Shown: positions 26,045 to 33,732, counted from the stretch's first letter. The stretch: DNA of 33,732 nt from Pelagibacterium lentulum (GCF_003992625.1 NZ_RZMW01000002.1:1-33732); one strand, 5' to 3'. Notes: generated by a model from the letters alone, not told the origin. Made by a program: numbers and translations.

Positions 26045-26069
26045 AATCGTTGGCCACCCAGTCCGTTCC
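26045..26069 (-). promoter_or_regulatory. EcfG/RpoE2-like promoter for the 101-residue protein
   Basis: Minus strand GGAAC (26065-26069), 17-base spacer, ATT (26045-26047), 33 bases before ATG 26012. Confidence 0.5.
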
Positions 26070-26107
26070 ATTCGGCGGCACCTGGCGTAACTCTCAGAGG
26101 CATTGCC

Positions 26108-27334
26108 CTAACGGTATTCTTCAAGCTGTTCGCGCAGATCAGCTACATCGCTCTCGCTGACGGCCGAAGCAGAGTTGCCCCAAGAGGACCGCATATATGT
26201 CACAAGGTCTGCAATCTGCATGTCCGTTAATTTCCAGTCAAAGGCTGGCATGCCGAGCGGGCCAGGATGCGCCTCGGTGGGAACTGCCAGCGCTCCTTCG
26301 AGAATGATGCGCAGTACCGTAGTTGGATCTTCGGCATTTAGCTTGTTTGAACCGGCAAGTGGCGTAAAAATACCAGGAACGCCGGAGCCATCACTGTCAT
26401 GGCACGCTGCACAATTGTCGAAGTAGATTGCGGCTCCCGCAGCCATGACAGCTTCATCGGGCATATCGACCGGCTCACGCGGTTCATCCTCGAGCGACTT
26501 GAGATACAGAGCGATCGCTTCCAAATCGGAGGTTTCCATGTTTTGGGTCGACAGCACAACGACCTCGCCCATCCGCTGCATGGCAACCGCATGCTCTGTG
26601 CGGCCTGTTGCGAGATATTCTACGATCTGTTCCTCTGACCAATGAGAAATGCCGCCGTTCTCGCCGCCCCTTATGTTGGGTGCCAGCCAACCTTCCAGAA
26701 CTCCACCACGAAGGTATTCCTCCTCGACATCTGCACCGGCAAAGTTTTTGCCCGTGTGACAGGCCCCACAATGGGCCGGTCCATCAACGAGATATCGACC
26801 GCGGTTCCATTCGGCGGAGTGTTCCGAACTGGGCACAAATGGCCGCTGCTCGAAATAAAGCAGGTTCCACCCGATTACGGCCTCCCGAACGTTGAACGGG
26901 AAAGGCAGTTCATTATCCGGCGTTTCGGCATGTACCGGCTCGAGGGAGCGCAGGTAATCATAAATCGAGTCCACATCCTCGCGCGGCATCAGAGTAAAGT
27001 TGGGATAAGGCATGGCCGGATACAGATTGTGACCGTCGCGCGAAATGCCTTCGTCGAGCGCTCTATAAAAATCATCCCGGGTCCAGAGCCCTAAACCTGT
27101 TTCATCATCGAAAGTAATGTTTGGCGAATGGATAACCCCGAATGGAGTATGCAACGGTCGGCCACCAGCGTAACGCTCGCCACCATTCTCAAAATCGGTG
27201 TGACATCCCACGCAATTGGACGCGGTGGCCAGATACCGACCACGTTCCACCTGGCTGAAGGAAAGCTCTTGAGCAACCGCTTGGGGTGCAAGAAGCAAAA
27301 GGGCGCCAACAATGATCAATAGCTTAAGGGTCAT
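26108..27334 (-). CDS. Triheme cytochrome c, membrane dehydrogenase electron-transfer subunit
   Basis: Periplasmic 408-residue cytochrome with signal peptide (MTLKLLIIVGALLLLAPQAV, AQ) and three CxxCH heme sites: C41-C44-H45, C189-C192-H193 and C308-C311-H312. This layout is that of the cytochrome subunit of gluconate 2-dehydrogenase, fructose and alcohol dehydrogenases, passing electrons from the flavin subunit to ubiquinone. Its ATG overlaps the stop of the GMC gene by four bases (ATGA), so translation is coupled. Last gene of the operon. Confidence 0.93.
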   Translation of the reverse strand: MTLKLLIIVGALLLLAPQAVAQELSFSQVERGRYLATASNCVGCHTDFENGGERYAGGRPLHTPFGVIHSPNITFDDETGLGLWTRDDFYRALDEGISRDGHNLYPAMPYPNFTLMPREDVDSIYDYLRSLEPVHAETPDNELPFPFNVREAVIGWNLLYFEQRPFVPSSEHSAEWNRGRYLVDGPAHCGACHTGKNFAGADVEEEYLRGGVLEGWLAPNIRGGENGGISHWSEEQIVEYLATGRTEHAVAMQRMGEVVVLSTQNMETSDLEAIALYLKSLEDEPREPVDMPDEAVMAAGAAIYFDNCAACHDSDGSGVPGIFTPLAGSNKLNAEDPTTVLRIILEGALAVPTEAHPGPLGMPAFDWKLTDMQIADLVTYMRSSWGNSASAVSESDVADLREQLEEYR

Positions 27335-29088
27335 GCTTGCACCAAAGGGCCAGGCGACCGCAAGTATTGGGATGTGATAGCCTCGGCCGACCAGTAGGTA
27401 AGGGCTGCGACTGTATCGGTGGGATTGTAGCCAGCGTTCTGGGGGAAAACGCCTGCGCCCATGACGAACAGGTTATGCAGATCCCAGCTCTGGAGATACC
27501 GATTGACCACACTGTCTGCTGGCGTCTGGCCCATAATGGTGCCTCCCGTGTTGTGTGTGGTCTGGTAGGGCATTGAGTCGTATGATCCACGGCGCTCGTT
27601 GATCTTGATTTCGCGCCCTCCCATGTTCCGCGCGATTTCTGCCGCTATAGGGGTAATATGATCGGTCAGAAGGCGATCGTTTGCGGTGAAATCATATGTC
27701 ATCCGCATGAGCGGACGACCCCAATGATCGGTATATGTTGGATCAAGATCGAGATAGTTGTGGCGATAGGCCATCGACGCGCCATGCACCGACAGTGAGG
27801 TCTGCTTGAGAAAATTATGCCGCACGGCACGCTTCCACTCGCTACCCCATTCCGGTGTTCCCTCCGGCACCGGATGGCTCTCGATCGGCCGGGCATTGGT
27901 CGTCCAGCAGCCTATATATGCTCCTCCGATGAAACCAAGGCCAGAGTGATCGAAATTGTCGCCATTGTAATCGTCCACGATCATGCCGAGCGAGCCGGCC
28001 CCTACAAAATTGTTGGTGAACTCTTCCTCATAGAAGACCTCCACCGAACTCATGACCTGGTAGGTATAATTCTTGCCGACCAGCCCTTGGCCGGTTTGCG
28101 GATTGTATGGTTCCCCGATTTCAGACAGCAACATCAAGCGGGTGTTCTGCAATTGATAGCCACAAAGCACGACCACGTCCGCGGGCTGCTCGAACAGATT
28201 TCCTGACGCATCGACATAGGTCACGCCTGTCGCCCTGGTGCCATCGGGATGCTTGTTGACGTGAAGCACTTCACTGTTGGTCCGCAGAGTGAAGTTGGGG
28301 TTGCGCATTACAACGGGGATAATTGTTGTCTGCGGAGCGGCTTTGGAATAATTCCCGCATCCAAACTTTTCGCAAAAGCCGCAATAGGTGCAGGGCGCCA
28401 GCGACATGCCAAGCGGATTAACATATGCTTGGCTCATATTGGCCGATGGCGCAGGGAATGGGTTGAGTCCCAGGCCGCGCGCCGCGAAATCAAAACGGTC
28501 CTGCGAAAACGTCATCTCCATCGGCGGGTTCGGATATTCGTCACTCCGCCAACCTTCGAAGGGATTTCCGCCCTCCTGGATTGTTCCGCGGATATTGCCT
28601 GCTTTGCCGCTGATCCCGCATAGCTTTTCAAATGTGTCGAAGTGAGGCTCCAACTCGTCATAGGTGACGCCGTAGTCCTGGACAGTCATATCCGGCGGCA
28701 GAGGGCCGTAGCGTTCTTCATTGTGTGTCTTTGCGACAAAGTCCGATGGCAGAAAGCGAAACGTTTGCCCGTTCCAGTGCACTCCCGCGCCCCCGACCCC
28801 GACACCTGGCAGGAAAGATCCCCACCGCCGCATCGGCAAAGCCGTCTGGCTCATATTGTTGCGGAAGGTCAGTGTTTCGCGCGACGTCTCCTGAAACATT
28901 TCGTGACGCCAGTAGTAGCGCAATTCATCGGGGGCCAGAGTGGGGGGGAAATCCGTAGGGGTATCGCGCCACCCTCCACGTTCCAAGGCCACGACATTGA
29001 GCCCTGCCTTGGTCAACTCATGCGCCATAATTGATCCGGTCCAGCCAAAGCCAATAATTACAGCGTCTGCTTGCGGCAAGGTTTCCAC
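27331..29088 (-). CDS. GMC family FAD-dependent dehydrogenase, catalytic subunit
   Basis: 585-residue flavoprotein that oxidises a sugar, polyol or sugar acid in the periplasm. The FAD site is IIGFGWTGSIMAHEL (11-25) with ALERGGW; the active-site pair is His512 (QTTHNTGG) and Asn555 (GYNPTDT). C233, C236, C239 and C244 (PCTYCGFCEKFGCGN) form the cysteine cluster of FAD glucose/fructose/gluconate dehydrogenases, which in FAD-glucose dehydrogenase holds a 3Fe-4S centre. GTG 29088 is the start, with GGGAG seven bases upstream. It has no signal peptide of its own and is presumably exported with the Tat-bearing subunit 3. Substrate not determined. Confidence 0.93.
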   Translation of the reverse strand: METLPQADAVIIGFGWTGSIMAHELTKAGLNVVALERGGWRDTPTDFPPTLAPDELRYYWRHEMFQETSRETLTFRNNMSQTALPMRRWGSFLPGVGVGGAGVHWNGQTFRFLPSDFVAKTHNEERYGPLPPDMTVQDYGVTYDELEPHFDTFEKLCGISGKAGNIRGTIQEGGNPFEGWRSDEYPNPPMEMTFSQDRFDFAARGLGLNPFPAPSANMSQAYVNPLGMSLAPCTYCGFCEKFGCGNYSKAAPQTTIIPVVMRNPNFTLRTNSEVLHVNKHPDGTRATGVTYVDASGNLFEQPADVVVLCGYQLQNTRLMLLSEIGEPYNPQTGQGLVGKNYTYQVMSSVEVFYEEEFTNNFVGAGSLGMIVDDYNGDNFDHSGLGFIGGAYIGCWTTNARPIESHPVPEGTPEWGSEWKRAVRHNFLKQTSLSVHGASMAYRHNYLDLDPTYTDHWGRPLMRMTYDFTANDRLLTDHITPIAAEIARNMGGREIKINERRGSYDSMPYQTTHNTGGTIMGQTPADSVVNRYLQSWDLHNLFVMGAGVFPQNAGYNPTDTVAALTYWSAEAITSQYLRSPGPLVQA

Positions 29089-29106
29089 GCAAAAACTCCC
29101 TTTGGA

Positions 29107-29868
29107 TTATCGATCGACGTTCCAGCCAGGCCGCCCCGCAAGACTCACTGGCGGCATGGTGATAGGCGCACCGTCGTGGTGGATGAAATCGCGATAGTCG
29201 TAGCGCGCGCCTGGAAAACCAACGTAGTGCCACGCCACCATGTCGCGGTTGCCCCCATAGATCGGGTCAGCGAAGAAGCCCTCGATCGTGATTTCTTTGA
29301 GCAGGTCAAAGAACGTAGCAATTTGCGCACCTTCGATGGTGACGTCCTCAGCCTCGATCCTTTCGAGGATTTGATCCTGCATAGCTTCGTCAAGATCGGC
29401 AAACCGGGCGTCGTGATTGGTCGCGCACCACTGGTCTATGGCATCGATGCATACACGGAACAGCTCGGCTGGGGTGTGTTGAGACTGATAACCCTGGGTA
29501 GCCAGTCCTTCGGGCCATGGCCCCTTCATGTACCAGCGCTGCCCACGCCCGTAAAAACCGGCGAGCTGCCGGTCAATAAATGTCAGGACATCCGCCTCGC
29601 GAGCACCGGGGCCATCGTCATCACTTGGGATCAGCCGTGCAGTCGCCGCGTAGACAAACGCGCGCTCGGCCATATTCAGGTACGAACCGGTTTCTGTGCC
29701 GAAGTATGGTGTGTCGGCAACCCCGGGCGCCCATGGCCATGTTTCTCCGCCGCGAAACTCGCGCGCCAGCGCGAGCTTGGGAAAAGCAATCAACGCCGTA
29801 CCGCTCAGAAACATACTTTTCAGCATCGACCTGCGTGACAAGGCGACCAGTCCGGCGATTCGGTTCAT
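29107..29868 (-). CDS. Gluconate 2-dehydrogenase subunit 3 family protein (Tat-exported)
   Basis: 253-residue small subunit of the membrane dehydrogenase. A Tat signal SRRSMLKSMFLSGTALIAF (Arg12-Arg13) leads a helical domain with DDGPGAREADVLTFIDRQLA, typical of the gluconate_2-dh3 family, and it ends in HYVGFPGARYDYRDFI. It is thought to chaperone and carry the flavin subunit through the Tat system. ATG 29868 is decided by GGAGGG about nine bases upstream. First gene of the operon; 18 bases separate it from the GMC gene. An exact GGAAC-N17-GTT site lies 35 bases upstream. Confidence 0.92.
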   Translation of the reverse strand: MNRIAGLVALSRRSMLKSMFLSGTALIAFPKLALAREFRGGETWPWAPGVADTPYFGTETGSYLNMAERAFVYAATARLIPSDDDGPGAREADVLTFIDRQLAGFYGRGQRWYMKGPWPEGLATQGYQSQHTPAELFRVCIDAIDQWCATNHDARFADLDEAMQDQILERIEAEDVTIEGAQIATFFDLLKEITIEGFFADPIYGGNRDMVAWHYVGFPGARYDYRDFIHHDGAPITMPPVSLAGRPGWNVDR

Positions 29869-29902
29869 GGTGTGAGGCCCTCCACAATCAACCTTGCTTG
29901 CT

Positions 29903-29927
29903 AACCCAGCAAGTGCTCGAGGGTTCC
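29903..29927 (-). promoter_or_regulatory. EcfG/RpoE2-like promoter for the dehydrogenase operon
   Basis: Minus strand GGAAC (29923-29927), 17-base spacer, GTT (29903-29905), 35 bases before ATG 29868. Confidence 0.55.
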
Positions 29928-29979
29928 CTGACAAAGGCGAAAAAGCGGCAATGGTGCAGACGAACTAGGACGGGCCGGT

Positions 29980-31011
29980 TTATTCAGACTGGTTTTCGAG
30001 CCATCTCAATGCCGCGGTTTCTTCGACATCAAGACCGCTCCTGGAACGAGTTCTGCCAAGCTGAGCAACGTCGGCTGCGAGCTCACCACTGCCCCAACGC
30101 TCGATCAATTTGGGATGGATATAGCAGGCGCGGCAAACCGCCCTTGTATTACCGAGCTCGCGCGCCACCTTGTCGATAACGGCATTGAGTTGTCGCTTCT
30201 GGTCGGACATGTTTGGCGGCACGGGAGTTTGCCCCAGCAGGGCAAAGGCACGAACCGTGCCTCCCCAAGTCCGGAAGTCCTTAGAGGAAAATTCCTCGCC
30301 TACCGCCTGTTTGATATAGGCATTAACGTCTTGCGAGCTTACTTGGTTCAATCCATCGTCCTGATCCCGATATTGGAACAACCTTTGCCCCGGCAAGGTC
30401 TGGATGGCGCGCACCGTATGGGCGATACGGCGATCACTAAGCCGGAGATCCCATTTTTGCCCTGACTTGCCCTTGAACGTAAATTTCAATTTGTGGCCGG
30501 TGATCTCTACGTGGCGATTGCGGAGAGTGGTAAGCCCGAAGCTGTTGTTCTCTCGGACATAGGCTTCATTGCCGACCCGGATAAGCGTATTGTCGAGGAG
30601 CCAGACGACGGTAGCGACGACTTTTCGTGCGTTAAGTCCACGCGACTGAAGATCGCTCATTACAGCGTCGCGAAGCGCTGGCAGGCAACCGCCAAAATTC
30701 CGAAGCTGGTTGAATTTGTTGGCCCTACGCATCTCAAGCCAGGCGGCATGGTAGCGGTACTGCTTGCGACCGGCACCATCGCGCCCCGTCGCCTGAATAT
30801 GCCCGGTTGCATCGGCACAGATCCATACATCGATCCATGCCGGGGGGATGGCTAACCGCTCAATTCTTGAAATAACCCGCGTTTGAGAAATGTGCTTGCC
30901 ATCTGCCCGATGATAACTGAAGCCTTTGCCTCGGCGGCGGCGACCAAAGCCCGGTTCATCATCGCTTGCATAGCGCAAGCCACACGCATCGAATGGCTCC
31001 ATTGCATTCAT
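29980..31011 (-). CDS. DNA topoisomerase IB (poxvirus type)
   Basis: 343-residue type IB topoisomerase that relaxes supercoils by a 3'-phosphotyrosyl intermediate. Motifs: RVGNEAYVRENNSFGLTTLR (Arg145), FKGKSGQKW (Lys region 180-186), SSKDFRTWGGT (Arg247) and the catalytic Tyr297 in CRACYIHPKL. The frame runs up to 31338, but ATG 31011 (MNAMEPFDACGLRY) has AGGAG nine bases upstream and fits family N-termini. Bacterial IB enzymes are accessory and widespread in Rhizobiales. It lies 43 bases downstream of the secreted-protein gene and may be cotranscribed. Confidence 0.92.
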   Translation of the reverse strand: MNAMEPFDACGLRYASDDEPGFGRRRRGKGFSYHRADGKHISQTRVISRIERLAIPPAWIDVWICADATGHIQATGRDGAGRKQYRYHAAWLEMRRANKFNQLRNFGGCLPALRDAVMSDLQSRGLNARKVVATVVWLLDNTLIRVGNEAYVRENNSFGLTTLRNRHVEITGHKLKFTFKGKSGQKWDLRLSDRRIAHTVRAIQTLPGQRLFQYRDQDDGLNQVSSQDVNAYIKQAVGEEFSSKDFRTWGGTVRAFALLGQTPVPPNMSDQKRQLNAVIDKVARELGNTRAVCRACYIHPKLIERWGSGELAADVAQLGRTRSRSGLDVEETAALRWLENQSE

Positions 31012-31054
31012 TTCAGCGCGCTCCTGATTCCTCTGGCCCCAACCGCCACGAGCG

Positions 31055-31414
31055 TTAATGAACCAGCCCGGCCTGTTTGCAGTCTTCGAGCGATATCTCG
31101 CCGAGCACAAACGCTTCGTTGTCTTCTGTTTCAGTATCCTGATCCTGGTCATCGGGATCGGACGGTTCCGCTGCGGCGCCGCTCTCTCCGGCACTGGCTT
31201 CGTCGTCCTTACCATTGACCTCCATTTCGCGCTCGACGAATGGGTCATCAACGACCTGGGTCTCAGCGGTCTGGGCGTAAAGCGCCCGGCAATGTTGAAG
31301 TACATCGTCAAGCCGGTCGTCCGGCACCTCTTGTTCACCGAGGTAAAGAGGCGCTGTCAGCGCGATTGCAGGCGCGAGCGCAAACACAGATGCAATGATG
31401 GTTCTCAGCAACAT
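31055..31414 (-). CDS. Secreted acidic protein of unknown function
   Basis: 119 residues from ATG 31414, with GGAG six bases upstream. A signal peptide (MLLRTIIASVFALAPAIALT, AP) precedes a short domain with HCRALY, then a strongly acidic low-complexity stretch (GESGAAAEPSDPDDQDQDTE) and a C-terminal EDCKQAGLVH. The two cysteines, one on each side of the acidic stretch, could form a disulfide bond. No family recognised. Confidence 0.65.
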   Translation of the reverse strand: MLLRTIIASVFALAPAIALTAPLYLGEQEVPDDRLDDVLQHCRALYAQTAETQVVDDPFVEREMEVNGKDDEASAGESGAAAEPSDPDDQDQDTETEDNEAFVLGEISLEDCKQAGLVH

Positions 31415-31490
31415 TCCCGGCTCCAAAGCGTTACGCGAACACAACGGACAACCCGCTCAATCGTTGCGGTCGCGCCTTGGGAGAAAATCT

Positions 31491-31682
31491 ATGAGCACTT
31501 CGCCTGACACAAATACAGAAAGCAAAGCGTCTGAACCGATGACTGTGCCTCGAACGGCTGCTGAACTGCGTGATGACGCGGCAGTCAACGATCACACCCG
31601 TGCAGGGGGGAGACGACTTGTCGATGCTCCCGAGGCCGATGCTCGATGCACTGGAGGATACGAAGATGCCGCAAGGGGATAA
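31491..31682 (+). CDS. Small ORF, possibly the frameshifted 5' part of the next gene
   Basis: 63 codons (MSTSPDTNTESKASEPMTVP...) with GGGAG seven bases before the ATG. The reading stays plausible up to NDHT, then meets a six-G run (31605-31610), beyond which the +1 frame reads the more protein-like GGDDLSMLPRPMLDALEDTK and runs without a stop into the following gene. Deleting one G would fuse the two into a 184-residue protein. Either two overlapping genes or one gene with an indel. Confidence 0.3.
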   Translation: MSTSPDTNTESKASEPMTVPRTAAELRDDAAVNDHTRAGGRRLVDAPEADARCTGGYEDAARG

Positions 31683-32046
31683 ATCGAAATACACGGACAA
31701 ACAGAAGCGCAAGGCCGAGCACATCGCCGAAAGCTATGAGGAGCGCGGCGTTGCAAAAGATGAAGCCGAGCGCCGTGCTTGGGCCACGGTCAACAAGGAT
31801 GACGGTGGCGGAAACAAATCGGGCTCAGGACGCGGGACAAGGACCGGCAATCCAGCCGCACATCGCGGCGGCGAGAAAGGCGGCAAGGCTTCGGCTGCGC
31901 GGCCGGCCAGTGAAAGGTCAAAGTCCGCAAAGAAGGCCGCAGAAACCCGAAAAAAGAATGCAACCGGCAGTTGGGGCACGCCTCCCGTTTTCAGGATTGG
32001 GGAGGCTCTTGATCGGACCGGCTATTTTTCTTTTGCCTATGCTTGA
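31666..32046 (+). CDS. Small basic protein of the SKYTDKQKRKAEHI family
   Basis: 126 residues from ATG 31666, with GGAGG eight bases upstream. The N-terminal GDKSKYTDKQKRKAEHIAES and RRAWATVNKDDGGGNKSGSG blocks are a widespread short bacterial protein type, sometimes labelled plasmid stabilisation protein without proof. The Lys/Ala-rich tail (SERSKSAKKAAETRKKNA) suggests nucleic-acid binding. The last 20 or so residues run into the convergent mgtC-like gene (55-base overlap) and look non-native, so the normal stop may have been lost. Confidence 0.7.
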   Translation: MPQGDKSKYTDKQKRKAEHIAESYEERGVAKDEAERRAWATVNKDDGGGNKSGSGRGTRTGNPAAHRGGEKGGKASAARPASERSKSAKKAAETRKKNATGSWGTPPVFRIGEALDRTGYFSFAYA

Positions 32047-32485
32047 TGCTGCCGGGCAACAGGCGCTCGGCAAGGCGGACGACCGTTATAAGCGTAAAGC
32101 CAATGGAGATCGTGGCCAGAAAAAGAAGATATTGTCCCGCGCCAACGATTATGCCTAACGAGGCCGCGAGCCAGATATTGGCCGCTGATGTCAGGTTATG
32201 GACGTGCCCGCGGGTAAAGACGATCGCACCCGCGGCAATGAACCCTATGGCTTGCGCCAAGCCTTGTATAACGCGCAACGGGTCGATCGCATCCCCGTTC
32301 GATGTCGCCCGAAAGCTCTCATGCAACATCAGCGCCGAGATGGTGATTGCCGCTGAACTCAGTGCAACCAGTCCGTGGGTGCGAATACCGGCAGACATAC
32401 CTCTCAGTTCGCGATCGAAACCCAACAAGATCCCGCCACAAGCTGCCAACCCCAATCGTCCGACCATTTCCAGATCTTCAATCAT
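31991..32485 (-). CDS. MgtC/SapB family membrane protein
   Basis: 164 residues with four to five membrane segments. The N-terminus (VGRLGLAACGGILLGFDREL, RGMSAGIRTHGLVAL) and GFIAAGAIVFTRGHVHNLTS are MgtC signatures. MgtC relatives inhibit F-type ATPase or help cells in low magnesium and acidic stress; this short form lacks the C-terminal cytosolic domain of MgtC of Salmonella. ATG 32485; the only SD-like sequence (GAGG) is 14 bases away. It overlaps the preceding convergent gene by 55 bases. Confidence 0.88.
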   Translation of the reverse strand: MIEDLEMVGRLGLAACGGILLGFDRELRGMSAGIRTHGLVALSSAAITISALMLHESFRATSNGDAIDPLRVIQGLAQAIGFIAAGAIVFTRGHVHNLTSAANIWLAASLGIIVGAGQYLLFLATISIGFTLITVVRLAERLLPGSIKHRQKKNSRSDQEPPQS

Positions 32486-32787
32486 CTGCGTTGCCGATCC
32501 TCATTCAATTATCACATTCCAACGCGCGACTTTGAGTGTCGTTTCAGTCCTGCCTGTCGGCCGCAACGTGTTCAGGGACTGTGACAACCGGCCGAGCCGT
32601 TGCGTAGATCGCGCTCACCGCCGATTAACCCAAGTTAATGTGGCAAGCGGCCGCTGGCCGAGCCGAGGGTGGGATGGGTGCCAAAGCACGGGCCCCGATT
32701 TACGATCGAACCTGTCGCAGGCATGCATTGCAGAACCGCGAGAAAGTTCTGGTGGTCAATGTATGGCCGCAAGAACCGGAAGGTGGA

Positions 32788-32873
32788 TCAGAAGGGCATT
32801 ATGAACGGCACTAGAACAATGCTGACGCATGGCGCAACGAAGGCAAGCGGTGTGCCGATATTTACGCTTGCGG
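32788..32873 (-). pseudogene. Relic of the 3' end of a second SLC13-type permease
   Basis: Minus strand reads SVNIGTPLAFVAPCVSIVL then VPFIMPF and a TGA, against VKIGTPLALIALCVNVVL and VPIIMPF plus stop at the end of the permease at 740-2563. DNA identity by eye is about three quarters over 82 bases. Upstream of IGTP the similarity ends, so only the last 28 or so codons survive. Confidence 0.7.
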
Positions 32874-33089
32874 AAGCAACACATCGGCACATCCAACGCC
32901 CCGTCTTTGGTCGAAGCCGCGCAACGGAGTCCGTTACTGGCTTGAGGTGATAACAACTGATCGCGCCGTGACCAGAATTTATGCCAGCCGTCCAGGAAGT
33001 ACCGATCTAACAGTGCTGCCGCCGGATGCCTGAACGCGTCTGGTTGTGCATCTGCACTCTTTCACCAACGCCGCCCACATCCCCAACTG

Positions 33090-33118
33090 TCATTCCGGTA
33101 CGCGTTACCGGAATCCAG
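33090..33118. repeat. Palindromic intergenic repeat (GTCATTCCGG...CCGGAATCCAG type)
   Basis: ATTCCGGTA, five-base loop, TACCGGAAT, flanked by GTC and CCAG. This is the layout of a short palindromic element common in alphaproteobacterial intergenic regions. Confidence 0.55.
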
Positions 33119-33321
33119 AAAGCAGGAAACGACGGCATGGACGTGTGACGCACGCCCCTCAGTTGGACCCGCCGTCGGAGCGGTGTCCAAAAGGCAACAG
33201 GCGCAAGACGCGCCTCATCGCCTCACGCTTCCCGCTATCTTCCCCGGCCCTTCACCCTCGATTGCCTTGCACCATCCGCCGCGATAGCCTTCCACTCCAC
33301 AACCAGCAAGAGAGGCGCATC

Positions 33322-33714
33322 ATGGACCGATACACCGGCGGCTGCCTGTGCGGCAGCGTCAGCATTGTGGCGACGGGCACACCCAATCGGGTGGGATTGT
33401 GCCATTGCATGGAATGCCGCAAGCATCACGGGGCGCTGTTCTTCGCTGCGGCGATGTTCCCCCAAAACGCCGTGACGATCACGGGCGAAACCCGCGATTA
33501 CAAGGGCCGCAATTTTTGCCCGGAATGCGGCTCATCGGTCTTTGCCCGCACCGACGACGAAATCGAAGTGCATCTGGGCGCCCTCGATGCCCCGAACCAG
33601 TTGATGCCGACCTACGAGAACTGGACGATCCGCCGCGAGGCCTGGCTTCCACCCTTTCCGCTCAAAAAGCACTATCCACGCGACCGCGACAGCGCCGGGC
33701 TTTTCGAGGAATAA
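33322..33714 (+). CDS. GFA/CENP-V family zinc protein
   Basis: 130 residues from ATG 33322, with GAGG seven bases upstream. Zinc ligands follow the GFA pattern: CLCGSV near the N-terminus, CHCMECRKHHG, and CPECGSS. The family was named for glutathione-dependent formaldehyde-activating enzyme; most short members are of unknown activity and the name should not be read as proven function. It stands alone, with no formaldehyde-oxidation genes in view. Confidence 0.88.
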   Translation: MDRYTGGCLCGSVSIVATGTPNRVGLCHCMECRKHHGALFFAAAMFPQNAVTITGETRDYKGRNFCPECGSSVFARTDDEIEVHLGALDAPNQLMPTYENWTIRREAWLPPFPLKKHYPRDRDSAGLFEE

Positions 33715-33732
33715 ACGAAAACTTATCCCCGC

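Larger units (their letters stand above)
32486..33321. other. Long intergenic region with gene relic and palindromic repeat
   Basis: About 835 bases. It contains the SLC13 3'-end relic (32788-32873) and a palindromic repeat at 33090-33118. The rest has no supported gene; open frames lack SDs and family resemblance. Confidence 0.5.

Noticed and set aside
28951-28957. Seven-base homopolymer in the GMC gene as another frame break
   Set aside because: The frame reads correctly through it (TDFPPTLAPDEL) and the protein is full length.
1-33732. tRNA, rRNA, CRISPR array, insertion sequence, integrase or prophage genes
   Set aside because: Read for T-loop-like GGTTCRA, direct-repeat arrays and transposase motifs; none found that hold up.

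Overview
The window reads as chromosomal DNA of an alphaproteobacterium, most likely of the order Hyphomicrobiales (Rhizobiales; a Devosia- or Pelagibacterium-like organism is a guess). Supporting this are moderately high GC, two HWE/HisKA_2-type sensor kinases, FATGUY-like single-domain response regulators, a cobalamin riboswitch before metE, many small hydrophilic proteins, and promoter-like GGAAC-N17-(G/A)TT sites of the kind used by the general stress sigma factor EcfG/RpoE2. I see no rRNA, tRNA, CRISPR array, integrase or intact insertion sequence. Decayed gene pieces are common.

Layout. 1-590: tail of an FtsH-like M41 protease, probably damaged. 740-5963 (minus): acyltransferase 3 membrane protein, acetyl-CoA hydrolase/transferase family enzyme and SLC13/DASS anion permease in one direction. 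6158-9209: small coiled-coil protein, CGNR zinc-finger regulator divergent from an alpha/beta hydrolase, and an FMN-binding PPOX-fold protein. 9579-12437: metE with a layered leader (palindromic operator candidate, TTGACA promoter, B12 riboswitch, Met-rich leader ORF, terminator), divergent from a SAM-dependent methyltransferase. 13308-15410: frameshifted GNAT acetyltransferase and a membrane HisKA_2 sensor kinase. 16168-19246: secreted PRC-barrel protein, YghA-like short-chain dehydrogenase, Crp/Fnr regulator. 19523-22786: two receiver-only response regulators and a GAF-PAS3-HWE kinase in a tight operon. 22922-26012: small proteins, a VOC protein, a ZIP-like membrane protein and a cysteine hydrolase remnant. 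26108-29868 (minus): three-gene periplasmic dehydrogenase operon (subunit 3, GMC flavoprotein, triheme cytochrome c). 29980-33714: topoisomerase IB, a secreted acidic protein, small basic proteins, MgtC, a relic of a second SLC13 gene and a GFA/CENP-V protein.

The unifying theme is stress and environmental sensing. Six promoter-like sites with an identical 17-base spacer stand before the alpha/beta hydrolase, the PRC-barrel protein, the SDR, the response-regulator/kinase operon, a 101-residue hydrophilic protein and the dehydrogenase operon. This suggests that much of the window belongs to an EcfG regulon and that the HWE kinase/receiver cassette could feed into it. The second theme is methionine synthesis: metE appears controlled by B12 and by one or two further mechanisms.
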